A stretch of DNA of 64,000 nucleotides from Chinchilla lanigera (taxonomy: Eukaryota; Chordata; Mammalia; Rodentia; Chinchillidae). Shown in pieces: positions 12,795 through 23,560 of the stretch. The first letter of the stretch is position 1; each line of letters starts with the position of its first letter. The translations under genes and the position numbers were made by a program. The notes beneath the pieces were generated by a model that was not told where the DNA came from, made no database searches, and worked only from the letters and a program-made list of their open reading frames with translations. The DNA lies in contig NW_004955429.1 of assembly GCF_000276665.1 (NCBI RefSeq), forward strand, positions 7,089,695 through 7,153,694. The letters are read 5' to 3'.

Positions 12795-12877
12795 TTATCC
12801 ACTCAGTGGTGGAGCGCTTACCTAGCATGAATGAGGCTCTGGGTTCAATCCTCAGTACCACCACCCCCTCCAAAAAA
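12795..12877 (+). mobile_element. ID SINE, old
   Basis: CTCAGTGGTGGAGCGCTTAC body and GGTTCAATCCTCAGTACC end; head decayed. Confidence 0.8.
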
Positions 12878-13046
12878 GTTATGGCTGCATAGTATGTGAG
12901 AGTTCAGATTTTGAAAAAGGCATATAGAAGAATCTACTCAGTAAAACCATTAACTGACTTACTTCACTATCCAAAACCATGTTAGGTATATATCCTGTTT
13001 CTGAGTAGATTCTGCTAATAGTTAATTGGTTAAGAATGAACTATTG

Positions 13047-13161
13047 GGGGCTGGGGATTTAGCTCAGCGGCAAAAGCGCCTGCCTGGCAAGCGCAAGGTC
13101 GTGAGTTCAGTTCCTGGTACCGGAGAAAAACCAAAAAACCAAAAAAAAAAAAAAAAAAAAA
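13047..13161 (+). mobile_element. ID SINE, young, intact
   Basis: Full-length ID with A box (TAGCTCAGCGG) and B box region intact. A 14-bp target duplication AAGAATGAACTATT lies at 13032-13045 and 13162-13175. Confidence 0.95.
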
Positions 13162-13264
13162 AAGAATGAACTATTAATTTATCATCAAGAATATTTTTTA
13201 TAAAAACGATGAATGAATGCAAGCAAGGATGGTGAGAGAAAAGAAATCCTATTGTTGGTGGAAA

Positions 13265-13655
13265 TGTAAGCAAGTATAACCACTATGTCAAATCTGCATG
13301 GCAATTCCTCAAAAGATGCAACACAGAAGTACTATTTGATCCAACTATACTATTCCTAGACATATTCCTAAAAGCATTAATGTTTGCTTTCTACAGTGAT
13401 CCATGCATACTCAATCCACAATGGCTAAGCTGTGGAAACAGCCTAGATGTCTCTCAGTGGATGAATGGTTAAGGAAATGTGATGTATACACAATGAAATA
13501 TTTCTGATAAGGAAGAATAAAAACATGTCATTTATAGCAAAACAGATGGAACTAGAAACCATCACGGTAAGTGAAATTAACTAGACTCAGAAAATTAAAT
13601 ATCACATGATTTCTCTTATACAAGAAACCTAAAAAGAAATAAAGAATTAAGATAG
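13265..13655 (+). mobile_element. L1 3' end fragment
   Basis: Shows GTTGGTGGAAATGTAAGCA and later GTGAAATTAACTAGACTCAG, the conserved end of L1 ORF2 and start of the 3'-UTR, with frames broken. Confidence 0.8.
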
Positions 13656-13832
13656 AGGACAGGAATCCAGATGGCAGACTTCTGGAGACAGGATGGGGAA
13701 CAAGCAAGACAGGAAAGGGAGAGATGGTAGAAAAGGAGAAGATGGAATGAGTGAAGCTGATTAAGATATGTCAAACACACGCACCAACTTCAAGTAATAC
13801 AAATATGCACCACAAGGGGGGTGTGGAGAGGG

Positions 13833-13990
13833 AAGCTGGGAACGGTGACCGATGCTTGAAATCCCAGCACTCAGGAGGCTGAGGTAGGAGGATCGTTGAG
13901 AGTTCGGGACCTGCCTGGGTTACGAAGTGAGCTCAAGGCCGGCCTGAACTGCATAGCAAGATCGTGTCTCAAAAAGACCAAAAAAAAAGA
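13833..13990 (+). mobile_element. B1 SINE
   Basis: Near full length with the internal duplication and GACCAAAAAAAA tail. Confidence 0.87.
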
Positions 13991-14411
13991 AAACAAAAGA
14001 AAAGCTAAACCACAATGATCTACTTTCCCACAACCTGAAATTCCATTCTTACTGCACTTGTTCTCTGACCCCACTGAGTTCTCAAGACCATTGCTCCAAT
14101 ATTTCCTCCAAATCTACATGCCTCCACATCCCTAATTTCACCACTGTATCATCCAGCTTCAAGCTCATTATTTTAAACACTTTAGAAAACAAGGGATTCA
14201 CCTCCTTATGTTTATACTAATCAGCCTAGCTGTTATCTCTCAAAAAGTTCTATCCATACCTACTGTCAATGCTCCACTATTCAGATAATCTAATTATTTG
14301 CTTCCCTACATGCTTTTCTTCCTCCCCACCCAAATCCCAAAATGTAAAGGGTCAACTGTACATATTTTCAAGACAAGCCTACATTAAACATAAAAATGTG
14401 AGAAAACAGAA

Positions 14412-14545
14412 TCTAGGCACAGAAGTGAGGGCCTACAGTCTCACCTACTCAGGAGGCTGAGGCAGGAAACTACTTTATCCCAGGAGTTCAAGCCCTGCCT
14501 GAGCAATGCAGTGAGACACCCATTCTCAAAAAAAAAAAAAAAAAC
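14412..14545 (+). mobile_element. Old 7SL-derived (B1-like) SINE
   Basis: No internal duplication; reads GAGGCTGAGGCAGGAAACTA and CCAGGAGTTCAAGCCCTGCC, then an A run. Confidence 0.75.
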
Positions 14546-15358
14546 AAGTAATAGTAAAGAGGGACAGAGTCTATAAAACCTCATCTGTTCAACTATATTA
14601 TTACTTACCATCATATCATCATTTAAAAAGTCCTATACCAAATATTGCTAAGGCAAGCAAACAAGTCTAATAAACTTAAGAGCATGTTGACTTCACACAC
14701 AGTATGCTTACTTTATAAATCAGAATAATCCTCTGTTGTTCAAAATAAAATACAAAAAGCCATTTTAAGCTTGACAACAAAAAGTCAAGTTCTAAGTTTA
14801 GTATATGTGAAAAGTAAAATCCAAATAGTATTTACATACATCCAGAATCCAAAGATAAACAAACTTGACTGAACACAGTTTTTAAAATATCATTCAACAA
14901 CAATTACAAAGAATTCATAAAATGCAATTTCTTATTTATTCAGACAAGGCTGATAACTGCATAAGCAATAATAAGAACTGCATAAGCCTCAGCACTATAT
15001 TCAACATTTAATAATTGTCCTTCGAGTAACACAGTAAGACACAAATTAAATACGCTCATACAGTAAACGCCTCTAAAACCAGATACCGCTCATGAAATGG
15101 CAGAAGTCCATTAGTGTAAAACTTCCCTCTTCACATTTTATAATGAGCCCTTACACTTAATCTTCAGCTCATGATTTTAAAAGCGTAAATAAACTCTCAT
15201 GGTGTCACTTACTAAAACTGATTAGACTAAATCTTCCACTTTTCATCAGCAATTCAAACAACAAATACAAGTCAGACCCCTTATTACTGTCACTTTATCA
15301 CAAATCACCTCATAAAGAAGTCAAAATATATAAACTTCCCACTTAAGATACAAATTTT

Positions 15359-15438
15359 CTTTTTGGTACCCGGAATCAAACTCAGGACCTTGCGCTTGCC
15401 AGGCAGGTACTGTGCCTCTGAGCCATCTTCTCAGCTCC
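15359..15438 (-). mobile_element. ID SINE
   Basis: Reverse-oriented ID, nearly full length, with a changed GAGCCATCTTCTCAGC head. Confidence 0.87.
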
Positions 15439-15470
15439 CCCTAATTAAGATCTAAAATAAATATATTTAG

Positions 15471-15580
15471 GGGCTGGGGATTTAGCTCAGCGGCACAGCG
15501 CCTGCCTGGCAAGCACAATGTCATGAATTCGATTCCCAGTACTGGAAAAAATAAATGAATAAAAAATTTAAAAATAAAAT
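15471..15580 (+). mobile_element. ID SINE, young
   Basis: Full-length ID with a long AT-rich tail. A perfect 17-bp target duplication AAAATAAATATATTTAG lies at 15454-15470 and 15581-15597. Confidence 0.95.
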
Positions 15581-16564
15581 AAAATAAATATATTTAGATT
15601 ACATACCTATCTACCCTAAACGAGCATAAAGTTGTACCTACTACTTCACTCATAATAAAAAATTTAATCAAAACTACTTATTTTTGACCTTAGGAAAATA
15701 TAAACTAAAACCAAATGTTTTTAAATACATACTAAAATTTCCCAAATCCTATGTACTTACAAATGTGAAAATTCTAGGTGATCTTGTTTCTAAAGACAAT
15801 CCACATCAAAACTAGTTTATGTCAACAGTGTGAGAATACTATTTTCCATTTGAAGAGGTTCTTTCATCCTAACTTCCATTAAAAGAAGTATCTTTTTACT
15901 ACACTAGCAATATTTTCTTAAAAAATTACAAATCAAGTATGAGTAATTATACAATATTCAATTTTTAGTCTATTAAAAATTAATCACATCCTTTAAGTAA
16001 AAATGTAAGCAGAAAACAGGTCAGTCAGAAGAAGACAGATTAGTACTTAGGCAAGCTTTTAGTGTTTTAAATTAAAAGACAAAGTATTCTTGAACAAATG
16101 GTATAACATTTGGCCACTAGAAAAATAATATACCATTAGCACCACTGAAAAAAATCAGCCAAGACTATGCAGAACTTCAAAACTGTTCTATATAAAGGAG
16201 AAAAGCTGATGCGATCATTACTTACATGTGAAGTAATCAATTAATGATATGTAGCAAAAAACTACTATTGCTGAAGTCACCTAAAGATTTCACGAAGATG
16301 ACAACAGTTAACACATGCAAAAAAATCACTCCCATGGTTTCAAATTGCATTTTATCAGTTGCAATGGGTAAAACCATATTCACAAATATGGCATTATTTT
16401 AAACCACTGTGAATTAATACTCTTTATTAGTCAAAATGTTTCTGTATTTCCATGCCTCCTTTTAATTATCAAGAACTTAATTTTACCTAAAAAGGCAAAA
16501 ATAATTTTTAAATTAGTTTCTCTACTTGATGTGCTACATAGTTAGCAACAACAAATCCACTTAC

Positions 16565-16660
16565 TTTTTTCTCTTTCTCATGATGTTTATCCTGAGAGTG
16601 AGAAGAAGAATCACTTAAACTTTGATCATATGACCTATTAGATCCCCGTTTGCTCTTTTT
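16565..16660 (-). CDS. MLLT10: MLLT10 coding exon: basic Ser-rich linker
   Basis: This 96-bp, phase 0-0 exon encodes 32 residues from KKSKRGSNRSYDQSLSDSSS to DKHHEKEKK. It follows the PZP module and starts a Lys/Ser-rich, probably disordered linker. Its basic clusters could act as nuclear localisation or DNA/nucleosome contacts (inference). This sequence separates AF10 from its paralogue AF17, whose linker differs. The acceptor is TCTTTTTTAG and the donor is GTAAGTG after AAAAAA. Because the exon is an exact multiple of three, skipping it would keep the frame. Confidence 0.95.
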
Positions 16661-16671
16661 CTAAAAAAGAA

Positions 16672-16700
16672 AATATATATACATATATGTATATGTATAT
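16672..16700. repeat. AT-rich palindromic run
   Basis: ATATATACATATATGTATAT, self-complementary; just upstream of an MLLT10 exon in the transcript sense. Confidence 0.8.
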
Positions 16701-17584
16701 AAAATTTTTAAAGAATTTTTCTGTTAAGTTTAACTAATTCAACTGTGAAATTTTCAAATGTCTACTAAAATTAAAAAGTCACTTTTTCAATTGATATAAT
16801 CCAGTTTATACACCATCCATCACAGTATAAAGAAAAAAATCCTAAATTTAATAGTAATGCCATATTTTTGTATATTTATTAATGTGTGAAAATAGATTAT
16901 CTATTTTCTGTGTCTGCTTTTGGGGGCAAAAAAACATTTGAACCAAAAGAGGAAATGCCATATTAAGTGAGGATGCCAAGACTAGAAGAATAGCAAAAGT
17001 AAATATTTGAAGAGTTACATTATGCCACTAGTAAAGCAAGCTTTTAATCTTATACTTTCAGTATTTCTGCGGTTCATTGAGAAAAAAATTAAAAGAAATG
17101 TCAGTATTAGACCCATGCATTTTCAAAGCATTACTAAGAGCATTACACACTGCTACTTAAATTCTTACATCACTGCAGAATGAAGTATGAAGATGCGAGT
17201 TATGTGGGATGTTTAAAAGTTGGTGGCATCATACCTAATTAAACTAGATTAAAAATTACTATAAAAAATGTTCAAGATTTATGCAAATCTAGTTTATTCA
17301 ATCTTCTTAAGTTATTAAACAGTCTTTCCCAACTAGTAAAGGGGTAACATTCTATCAATAATTAGCAGTAGAAAAATTCTACTTGTACAAACTTCAAAAT
17401 CCATTTATTTTATATTTTACAAGTATGATCAACTCACTTAGAAAATCAAAACTCTAGTAAGGTTTTAAGCACCCATGAAAAAAGAATAATTTTCAACTTT
17501 ACAAGTTCAAAATTACTCTTAAAACAGTTAAACGTTTTTTGTCATTAAAGCAAAGGTTTTATCATCGAATGATACTAACATGCT

Positions 17585-17945
17585 TGTAAGCACACTCTTG
17601 AGTCACTTAACAGAACACATTCTAAGAAATGTGCTATTAGGTGATCTCACCATTATGTGAACATCACAGAGTATACTTACACAAACCTTGATGGTGTAGC
17701 CCTTAACACACCCAGGCTATGCGGGATAGCCTACTGCTTCTAGACTACAAACCTACACAGCGTATTACTGTACTGACTACCCTGGCCACTTTAACACAAT
17801 GATAAGTATCTGGATATCTAAGCACACAAAAGGTAAAAATACTAAACAATGTGAATTTTTCAGCTCCCTTATAATCCTATAGGACCACCATCACAGATAC
17901 AGTCCATCATCATTATGGAGCATATTCCATATGCATGAGCCAAAA
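17585..17945 (+). mobile_element. Ancient interspersed repeat, family not named
   Basis: Runs such as ACTTACACAAACCTTGATGG, CTACAAACCTACACAGCGTA and GGACCACCATCACAGATACA match a dispersed mammalian repeat I remember without being able to name the family. No coding sequence. Confidence 0.5.
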
Positions 17946-18313
17946 TACGAGAGGCACGAGTTGCTTCTCTCGTAAGACATGGCTGCCTAATACCATTATT
18001 CATTTAAAAGAATGAAATAGACCCATTCACAAAGGAAAAGTAATAATTGAAACAGACATTAAAAGCAAAACAAGTTTTAAACCTTCAGAGTATAAACCTG
18101 TATCATTAAGGACTGAAAAAATATACTTGGGACATTAAGAAAAAAGTGATTGTCCAAAGGAACTGTATTTTTACACTAATAGGTAACAGGCAATCAAATG
18201 TTGCTAACTCAATCATCAATGCCACTGTGCAACAGCAAAGCTTGACAATCTAAAAAAATCTTTAGGTTGAATTTTCGAATATATTCCCTCAAGGTCTTTC
18301 AACCAAACTACAG

Positions 18314-18491
18314 AACAGCTTTACTTCAAATAAAAAAATAAAAAATAAAAAATTTTTTTAAAAAACCATTGATAATTTCCTACCACTCTGTCTGTAATTT
18401 GGTAAGCTCCCCCTATTATTATGTTATCCTTCCTTTACTCTTTAAAATAAAAAAAAAAAAAATAAATAAAATAAAAAACAGCTTTACTTCA
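18314..18491 (+). mobile_element. Very short L1 insertion with target duplication
   Basis: A 15-bp direct repeat AACAGCTTTACTTCA (18314-18328 and 18477-18491) encloses about 148 bp. The inner part, from CCATTGATAATTTCCTACCA to a poly(A) tail, resembles the last ~110 bp of the L1 at 36.0-36.13 kb (CCATTGTTAATTTCCTATCA). A second A-rich tract then T run sits at its 5' end. Confidence 0.75.
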
Positions 18492-18932
18492 GTTTTACTA
18501 TTTCCTACTACCCAAAAATGAAAATAAATAATAAACAATGAAATAGGTAACAGTAATGAAACAAAGAAACCAGTGATAATGAGACACAAAGTAAGCACGT
18601 GTCAAAAAGCAAAATAACTGCAAATAATGGTAAAATAGTCCTTTACAAATTAATTTTTCAACTGAATAGCAACATCTACTATCACCTAGTCATATATGTT
18701 CTAGACTAGAATATTTTAGAATATATACCTTTACAAAAGGACGCCCATAGAGTAAAATCTGTCTATATTATTAGATCTCTTCATTTCCAATAAAAAGCAT
18801 GCTAAACAAATTTAATCTAAGGCAAAAATCACAGCAAAATAAACTGCTATTATGCCTTTTTTATAACCGTGTCACTGTACTGTCAAAACAAGTAACTATC
18901 ATTTCAATATAAAATTCAAAACTTATTCTTAC

Positions 18933-19026
18933 CAGCTTGCTAAAATGGTATTTACAGTAGCCACAGTATTGAACGTTATCTGCACCGTTCCCTTCTTCTT
19001 CACAAAGTAGTCCGGCGAACTGAGCA
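18933..19026 (-). CDS. MLLT10: MLLT10 coding exon: end of extended PHD finger
   Basis: This 94-bp exon gives the third base of the split Cys codon (TG|T) and 31 residues, from AQFAGLLCEEEG to YCKYHFSKL. The final C-x2-C (YCGYC) supplies the last two zinc ligands of the PHD finger. The acceptor is TTTACTTTCAG and the donor is CTG|GTAAGA. The Cys rebuilt across the junction with the previous exon is strong evidence that both are real and in order. It lies in the SINE-poor part of the gene. Confidence 0.95.
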
Positions 19027-19194
19027 CTGAAAGTAAAGGCCAATCCCATCAATAAAAATTCAAACTATAGTACACGTAAGCGAACAAAATTTACTCCTAA
19101 ACATGAAACACTTGAATAAAATATATTTTCTGAGAAATAAAAAGGAAGACAAAAACTTTTATTATAGATGTCACCTCAACCTGCAACTATTTTT

Positions 19195-19387
19195 TTAAAT
19201 GGTTCAAAATAAACTTTTCCAAAAAGAGAACAGAAGAGGAAAAAAATGGAAAAAAAGTTTGTGTAAATAAGAAAGGGAAGAAGGGTTGAAGGGAGAGGAG
19301 GGGAATGGGGAAAAAAGCAGCAGCAAGTTGTATCATGTGCATGTACAAATTCCCTACAGTGAATGTGATCATTATGTGTATCAAAAC
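19195..19387 (+). mobile_element. L1 3'-UTR remnant
   Basis: Ends ATTCCCTACAGTGAATGTGA then TCATTATGTGTAT. The same ending occurs at 39140-39170, so this is a repeat tail. Confidence 0.6.
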
Positions 19388-19403
19388 AGTACCAATTAAT
19401 TTT

Positions 19404-19493
19404 TTTTTGGTTTTTCTCTGGTACCGGGAACCAAACTCACGAACTTGCGCTTGCCAGGCAGGCGCTTTGCCGCTGAGCTAAATCCCCAGCCCC
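19404..19493 (-). mobile_element. ID SINE, young
   Basis: Full-length reverse-oriented ID. A 16-bp target duplication AGTACCAATTAATTTT lies at 19388-19403 and 19494-19509. Confidence 0.95.
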
Positions 19494-19604
19494 AGTACCA
19501 ATTAATTTTAAAAAAAAAATAAAATAAACTTTTCCTGCAGCTCTATCAAGGATGAAAATGACTGCATACTTTATATCACCAAGTAGATGTTAAGCTTCTA
19601 TGAG

Positions 19605-19731
19605 AGTTAGGCATGATATCATGCTCCTATAGTCCCAGCCACTTAGGAGGCTAAAGCGGGAAGATCACTTGAGCTCAGGAGTGTGACACCAACCTCCCCA
19701 TCTCAAGACCCCATCTCAAAAAATAAAAATT
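19605..19731 (+). mobile_element. Old 7SL-derived SINE
   Basis: Alu/B1-like monomer without the B1 duplication, reading ATCACTTGAGCTCAGGAGTG. Confidence 0.75.
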
Positions 19732-20309
19732 TTCCCTTTAAAAATTAAGGATTCATTGTATGCTTTCAACCTGTGTCATAGGTCCAAATAAAAGTGAAGC
19801 CACTGTACACAGTTGAAACGACATGTATACAGATCACATACTCTTAAAAGAAAAAATGCTTTCTCTCAGGAATAATTTTGGGACTTTACTGAAAAGCCAT
19901 AGCACAGTATAGAAGACAAACACAAATTTGAGATTCTTAGTCAAAAACAATGGAAATGGAACTGAAACCTGAAGTTCTATGTTTGTGTTAAAAAGATAAA
20001 ATGCTAAACTTTATAATCATCATCCTGTCAATTTGACCTTTCATATTTTCAACACTTCAAAATCACAGTATTAGTGCAGATCCGCTACCCAAACCAGAAC
20101 TTTCATCTCTGGAAAATTAGGTATAGTAACCAAGAGAAGTTATTTAAAAACCAAAAAATCTTTTTTATGCTCCCAAAAGGTAGAATAAAACATACTTCAT
20201 ATATCCAAACACTAAGCTCAATAACTGTGCACGTGCCCAGAGTGACAGCCAGGTACAGTCTGACTGTCAAAATTACTAAGTACGTGGATTAATCCCACAC
20301 TTTTATTTG

Positions 20310-20442
20310 GATTGCGGGTGGGGGCACAGGGTGTCTATGTTGCCCAGGCTGGTCTTGAATTTCTGGGCTCAACAGTTCTCCATCCTAAGCCTCAAAAGTG
20401 CTGAAATGCTGGGACTACAAAAGCGTGAACCACTACACTCAG
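20310..20442 (-). mobile_element. Old 7SL-derived SINE
   Basis: Reverse-oriented monomer with CTATGTTGCCCAGGCTGGTC and GCTGGGACTACAAAAGCGTG. Confidence 0.75.
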
Positions 20443-20703
20443 ATTGTCTTACTTTAAATAATTTTCGCCACTGAAATTGCATCATGAAAAAGAAATCTAA
20501 GTAAATTTTTGAAAAGTAGCCACTATAACATTGAGAATACTAGGAAGTGCATTATTTTTCCCTTGAGACAGGTGAAGAAGAACTATCGTTCACTGAAGCC
20601 TTACTAGCACTTCAGACATTGCAAAGTTTACCTGTATTCAATCTTAGCAACAAAACAAAGGATACATAACCAACCACATTATCTGCAACAAGATGAAACT
20701 GGA

Positions 20704-20777
20704 GAAGCTGGGATGCAGCTCAGTGGCGAACATTTTCAAGTATGAGGCCGAGTTCAATCCCCAGAACCCAAAAAGGG
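20704..20777 (+). mobile_element. ID SINE, old
   Basis: GCTGGGATGCAGCTCAGTGG start, GAGTTCAATCCCCAGAACCC end. Confidence 0.82.
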
Positions 20778-20954
20778 GTGGAGGGTTTGAGACTAGAGCT
20801 TACAGATCTTACATTAGAACCAGGACCCACTTATTGTAAACCCACTCTAATATATACGATCAGTTGCTTTTAGAATTATCTTTATTACAAATTAGTAACT
20901 CTTAACAAACCATTCTAATAAAATGTACTGTAATTAATATTTAGGTCCCCAACT

Positions 20955-21200
20955 GTGACAGCCAATCTTCACTGTCAACTTGATTGATGTAAGAGATGCC
21001 TAGGAGATTAGCAAAGCATGACCTTGGGGACTGAGTACCTCACCCCTGATCCCTTTCTGTTGAGCTCTTACTCTGCTTTCTGCTTCCCACTGTAACGTAA
21101 TTATCTCTGTTCTGTCACACTCTTTCACCACTGATGTCTGCACCTTGGAGTCAGCAGACCATGGACTGAAACCTCTGAATTTATGAGCCAAAAACAAACC
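20955..21200 (+). mobile_element. LTR-like ancient repeat fragment
   Basis: CCAATCTTCACTGTCAACTT at the left, GACCATGGACTGAAACCTCT and GAGCCAAAAACAAACCCCTT at the right. This resembles dispersed mammalian LTR or DNA repeats ending in GAGCCAAAATAAACC. Class uncertain. Confidence 0.45.
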
Positions 21201-21220
21201 CCTTTAAAATGCAGGTATGA

Positions 21221-21330
21221 GGGGCTGGGGATTTAGCTCAGCGGCAAAAGCGCCTGCCTGGCAAGCGCAAGGTCGTGAGTTCGGTTCCCGGTACCGGAGA
21301 AAAACCAAAACAAAAAAAAAAAAAATAAAG
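21221..21330 (+). mobile_element. ID SINE, young, left of gap
   Basis: Full-length ID. Over the ~76 bases visible in both, it is identical to the copy at 21519 across the gap. It is preceded by TAAAATGCAGGTATGA (21205-21220). Confidence 0.93.
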
Positions 21331-21418
21331 AAAGGTATGATTAATATGAAATGTATTAAAGGAGGATGAGAGAGTATACCTTGGCATAAATTAGCAATTA
21401 TCACAATGGAAACTTGTT

Positions 21419-21518
21419 NNNNNNNNNNNNNNNNNNNNNNNNNNNNNNNNNNNNNNNNNNNNNNNNNNNNNNNNNNNNNNNNNNNNNNNNNNNNNNNNNN
21501 NNNNNNNNNNNNNNNNNN
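21419..21518. other. Assembly gap of exactly 100 N
   Basis: One hundred N, the usual placeholder for a gap of unknown size. It starts in unique intron sequence and ends inside an ID element whose first ~17 bases are hidden. Confidence 0.99.
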
Positions 21519-21636
21519 CTCAGCGGCAAAAGCGCCTGCCTGGCAAGCGCAAGGTCGTGAGTTCGGTTCCCGGTACCGGAGAAAAACCAAAAAAATAAAT
21601 AAATAAATAAAAAATAAAAAAAATAAATAAATAAAA
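21519..21636 (+). mobile_element. ID SINE, young, head hidden by gap
   Basis: Starts at CTCAGCGGCAAAAGCGCC because the head falls in the N run. The tail is (AAAT)n. It is followed by TAAAATGCAGGTATGA (21637-21652), the same 16-mer that precedes the copy at 21221. Confidence 0.93.
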
Positions 21637-21749
21637 TAAAATGCAGGTATGAGGTGTTTTTTCCTAGTGACAGGTGACAAACACTGTCTTCATGATTGTT
21701 ACACAAGTTATTTGCTAATTTCACTTCTGCAGGATGGAAACATACTCAC

Positions 21750-21853
21750 CATGTTACATGGAAAGCCTGTCGACATCCATGTTTATTACATGTCATACAA
21801 GCACCAGTGGCTGCTTTGCTTTCTCTTCCTTGTTCATCACAAATGTAGCAAGT
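21750..21853 (-). CDS. MLLT10: MLLT10 coding exon: first two-thirds of extended PHD finger
   Basis: This 104-bp exon encodes 34 codons, from TCYICDEQGRES to CRQAFHVT, and ends with the first two bases (TG) of a Cys codon. The Cys spacing (C-x2-C, then C-x4-C, then H with the split Cys two residues later) supplies ligands 1-6 of a C4HC3 PHD finger. An extra Cys three residues before the third ligand makes the exact assignment of that ligand uncertain. The acceptor is CCTAAG and the donor is GTGAGT. The sequence matches AF10 as I recall it from human, with no substitution noticed. The assembly gap lies about 230 bp downstream in the transcript sense. Confidence 0.95.
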
Positions 21854-22215
21854 CTTAGGACAGAGGAACAAAACCAAAAATGAAGCAAAAGTCCCATACG
21901 TGCTTAATATGAATCTGAACTTCATACTTATCTTCAGAAGTGAAGATCAGGTTTACTAACCTACTTCAAAATATGACATTTTTAAAGTCAGTAATCTAAG
22001 TTTTACAAATAATACAAACAGGGAAGCACAAACAGAAATACACAAGTAGTCCTAGGCAAGTTCACAAAGGCAATGTCTTTATTAATTTCAACACCCTGGC
22101 AAGCAGGAAGGCTTTCCACAGGCACTGGGGGCGGGGACACTAGTACCTAGTTTACAGCCTCCTCTTGTTCTTAAAGCCTCATCATTTTATTCAACTGATT
22201 TCCACACTAAGGGTA

Positions 22216-22316
22216 GGGGCTGGGGATACAGCTCAGTGGTACAGCGCCTGCCTGGAAAGCGCAAGGTCGTGAGTTCGATTCTCGGTACCAGAAAAAAAAA
22301 AAAAAAAAACCAAAAA
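22216..22316 (+). mobile_element. ID SINE
   Basis: Full-length ID with a 15-bp target duplication TCCACACTAAGGGTA at 22201-22215 and 22317-22331. Confidence 0.95.
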
Positions 22317-23415
22317 TCCACACTAAGGGTATAAAGATCAAAGCCCCAATCAAAAGTTTATGTGAAGAAAATCCAGTGGAAATCAGAAAACACTCCATAG
22401 TTTCAAAAATTAAAACCAATTTACACAGAAATCATGGCATTTATATTCTTAAGTGGTATATATATACATATATACCTAGTGTACCTAGTGTCACAGAGCA
22501 CAAATCAATCAAGTAACCTGGAATTTTTGCAGGTATGATGCTTTCCTTGGTTTTGTCATCATTATGGAGAAGTGGTGGTAGATACAGTAGGTCCTTAACA
22601 TTTCCCTATAAAAAGGTCACATAGTGTGATACCCAGAAAGTGGGTAGTCAGGGTCAGCACTTTGAGCTTCCAGAGAAAAATGTATTTGACCTATAATGAA
22701 GTGGAGTGAGGACTGTGTATCCTACAACTCTATACGTAAGAAATGTTATCAATAGCAGCAGCCCAATCAAAATAAGAAATTAATGCTAGGTGTGCTCTGC
22801 TTCTAATATCTGTTTAATGCTTCGTGGTTTTCTACTACCTGGTCCTAATGGACATCACTGTTGGGGAAATAAACCATCATTATCCCAATTTCAGACCCAA
22901 ATTTAGAGGCCCTGCTTTTTCTCTGGCATCTCTAATCATCCTATCACCAATTACAATTACAAATGTGACATATTTACATGACCCTGTAAAAAACCTCAAG
23001 TCTTCATACTACCTGCTCAGCTAAGCCAATTGATCTTGCGCCTGTTACAATTCCTTCCATCTCCATATCCTCTCTGAGTCTGCACATGCTAGTGGAACCT
23101 TGCTATTTGCCCTGATAGCAAAATACTAAATTGGCTTATATTCCGTATCAATCTGTCTAAGAAAAAAAACTTTTGGCAGAACAGAATGCCAAGTCCCAAA
23201 ACAAAAACGATAGCTGTGAAGGCAACTCCACACCACAGGGTCATGGAAGGCAGAAACCAAGTCTGTTGTAATGTGCTCCAGTCATTTTCAAGCCGGAAAA
23301 ACTCCTGTCAAAAGAGCCAGACAAATGATCCTCACAATTCTCTTCAAGGACACACACACGTATTATGGCACAAAAGATGGTAACTCATGACAATCTAAGT
23401 ATCAGCCTTTTGGAG

Positions 23416-23560
23416 TGGGGGTGGCAGTGCATGCCTGTTATCCCAGTATTCAGTAGGGGGAGGCAGGAGCATCGCAAGCTCAAGACCAGCCTGGACTACA
23501 TAAAAGAGTTCAAGGCCAACCTAGATGACACAGCAAGACTCTGCCACAAAGACAAACAGA
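23416..23560 (+). mobile_element. B1 SINE, diverged
   Basis: GTGGGGGTGGCAGTGCATGC start and both duplicated halves recognisable. Confidence 0.82.

Larger units (their letters stand above)
3023..16564 (-). other. MLLT10: MLLT10 intron, 13.5 kb
   Basis: Contains B1, B1-dID and ID SINEs, L1 3'-end fragments, two hAT-like MITEs and a possible LTR, each listed separately. Stretches where I recognise nothing: 3023-3708, 3896-4697, 4891-5530, 5688-6027, 7015-7302, 7640-8656, 9166-9639, 9901-10927, 12006-12794 and 15598-16564. Within 7790-8130 the sequence has the texture of a very old repeat (CCATGACTG, AATAAATG), but I cannot name it. Confidence 0.85.
16661..18932 (-). other. MLLT10: MLLT10 intron, 2.3 kb, almost SINE-free
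   Basis: AT-rich intron between two linker/PHD exons. It holds no B1 or ID copy. The only repeats I recognise are an old interspersed element (17585-17945), a tiny L1 insertion (18314-18491) and an AT dinucleotide run near 16672-16700. Confidence 0.85.
19027..21749 (-). other. MLLT10: MLLT10 intron, 2.7 kb, with assembly gap
   Basis: Contains an L1 3'-UTR remnant, ID and B1 copies, an LTR-like fragment (20955-21200), two identical ID copies and the 100-N gap. The true length is unknown because the gap size is a placeholder. Confidence 0.8.

Noticed and set aside
13047..13120. tRNA-like sequences with A and B boxes
   Set aside because: They are ID SINEs: they carry the extra GGGGCTGGGGAT head, A-rich tails and target duplications, and the cloverleaf arms do not pair as in a working tRNA.
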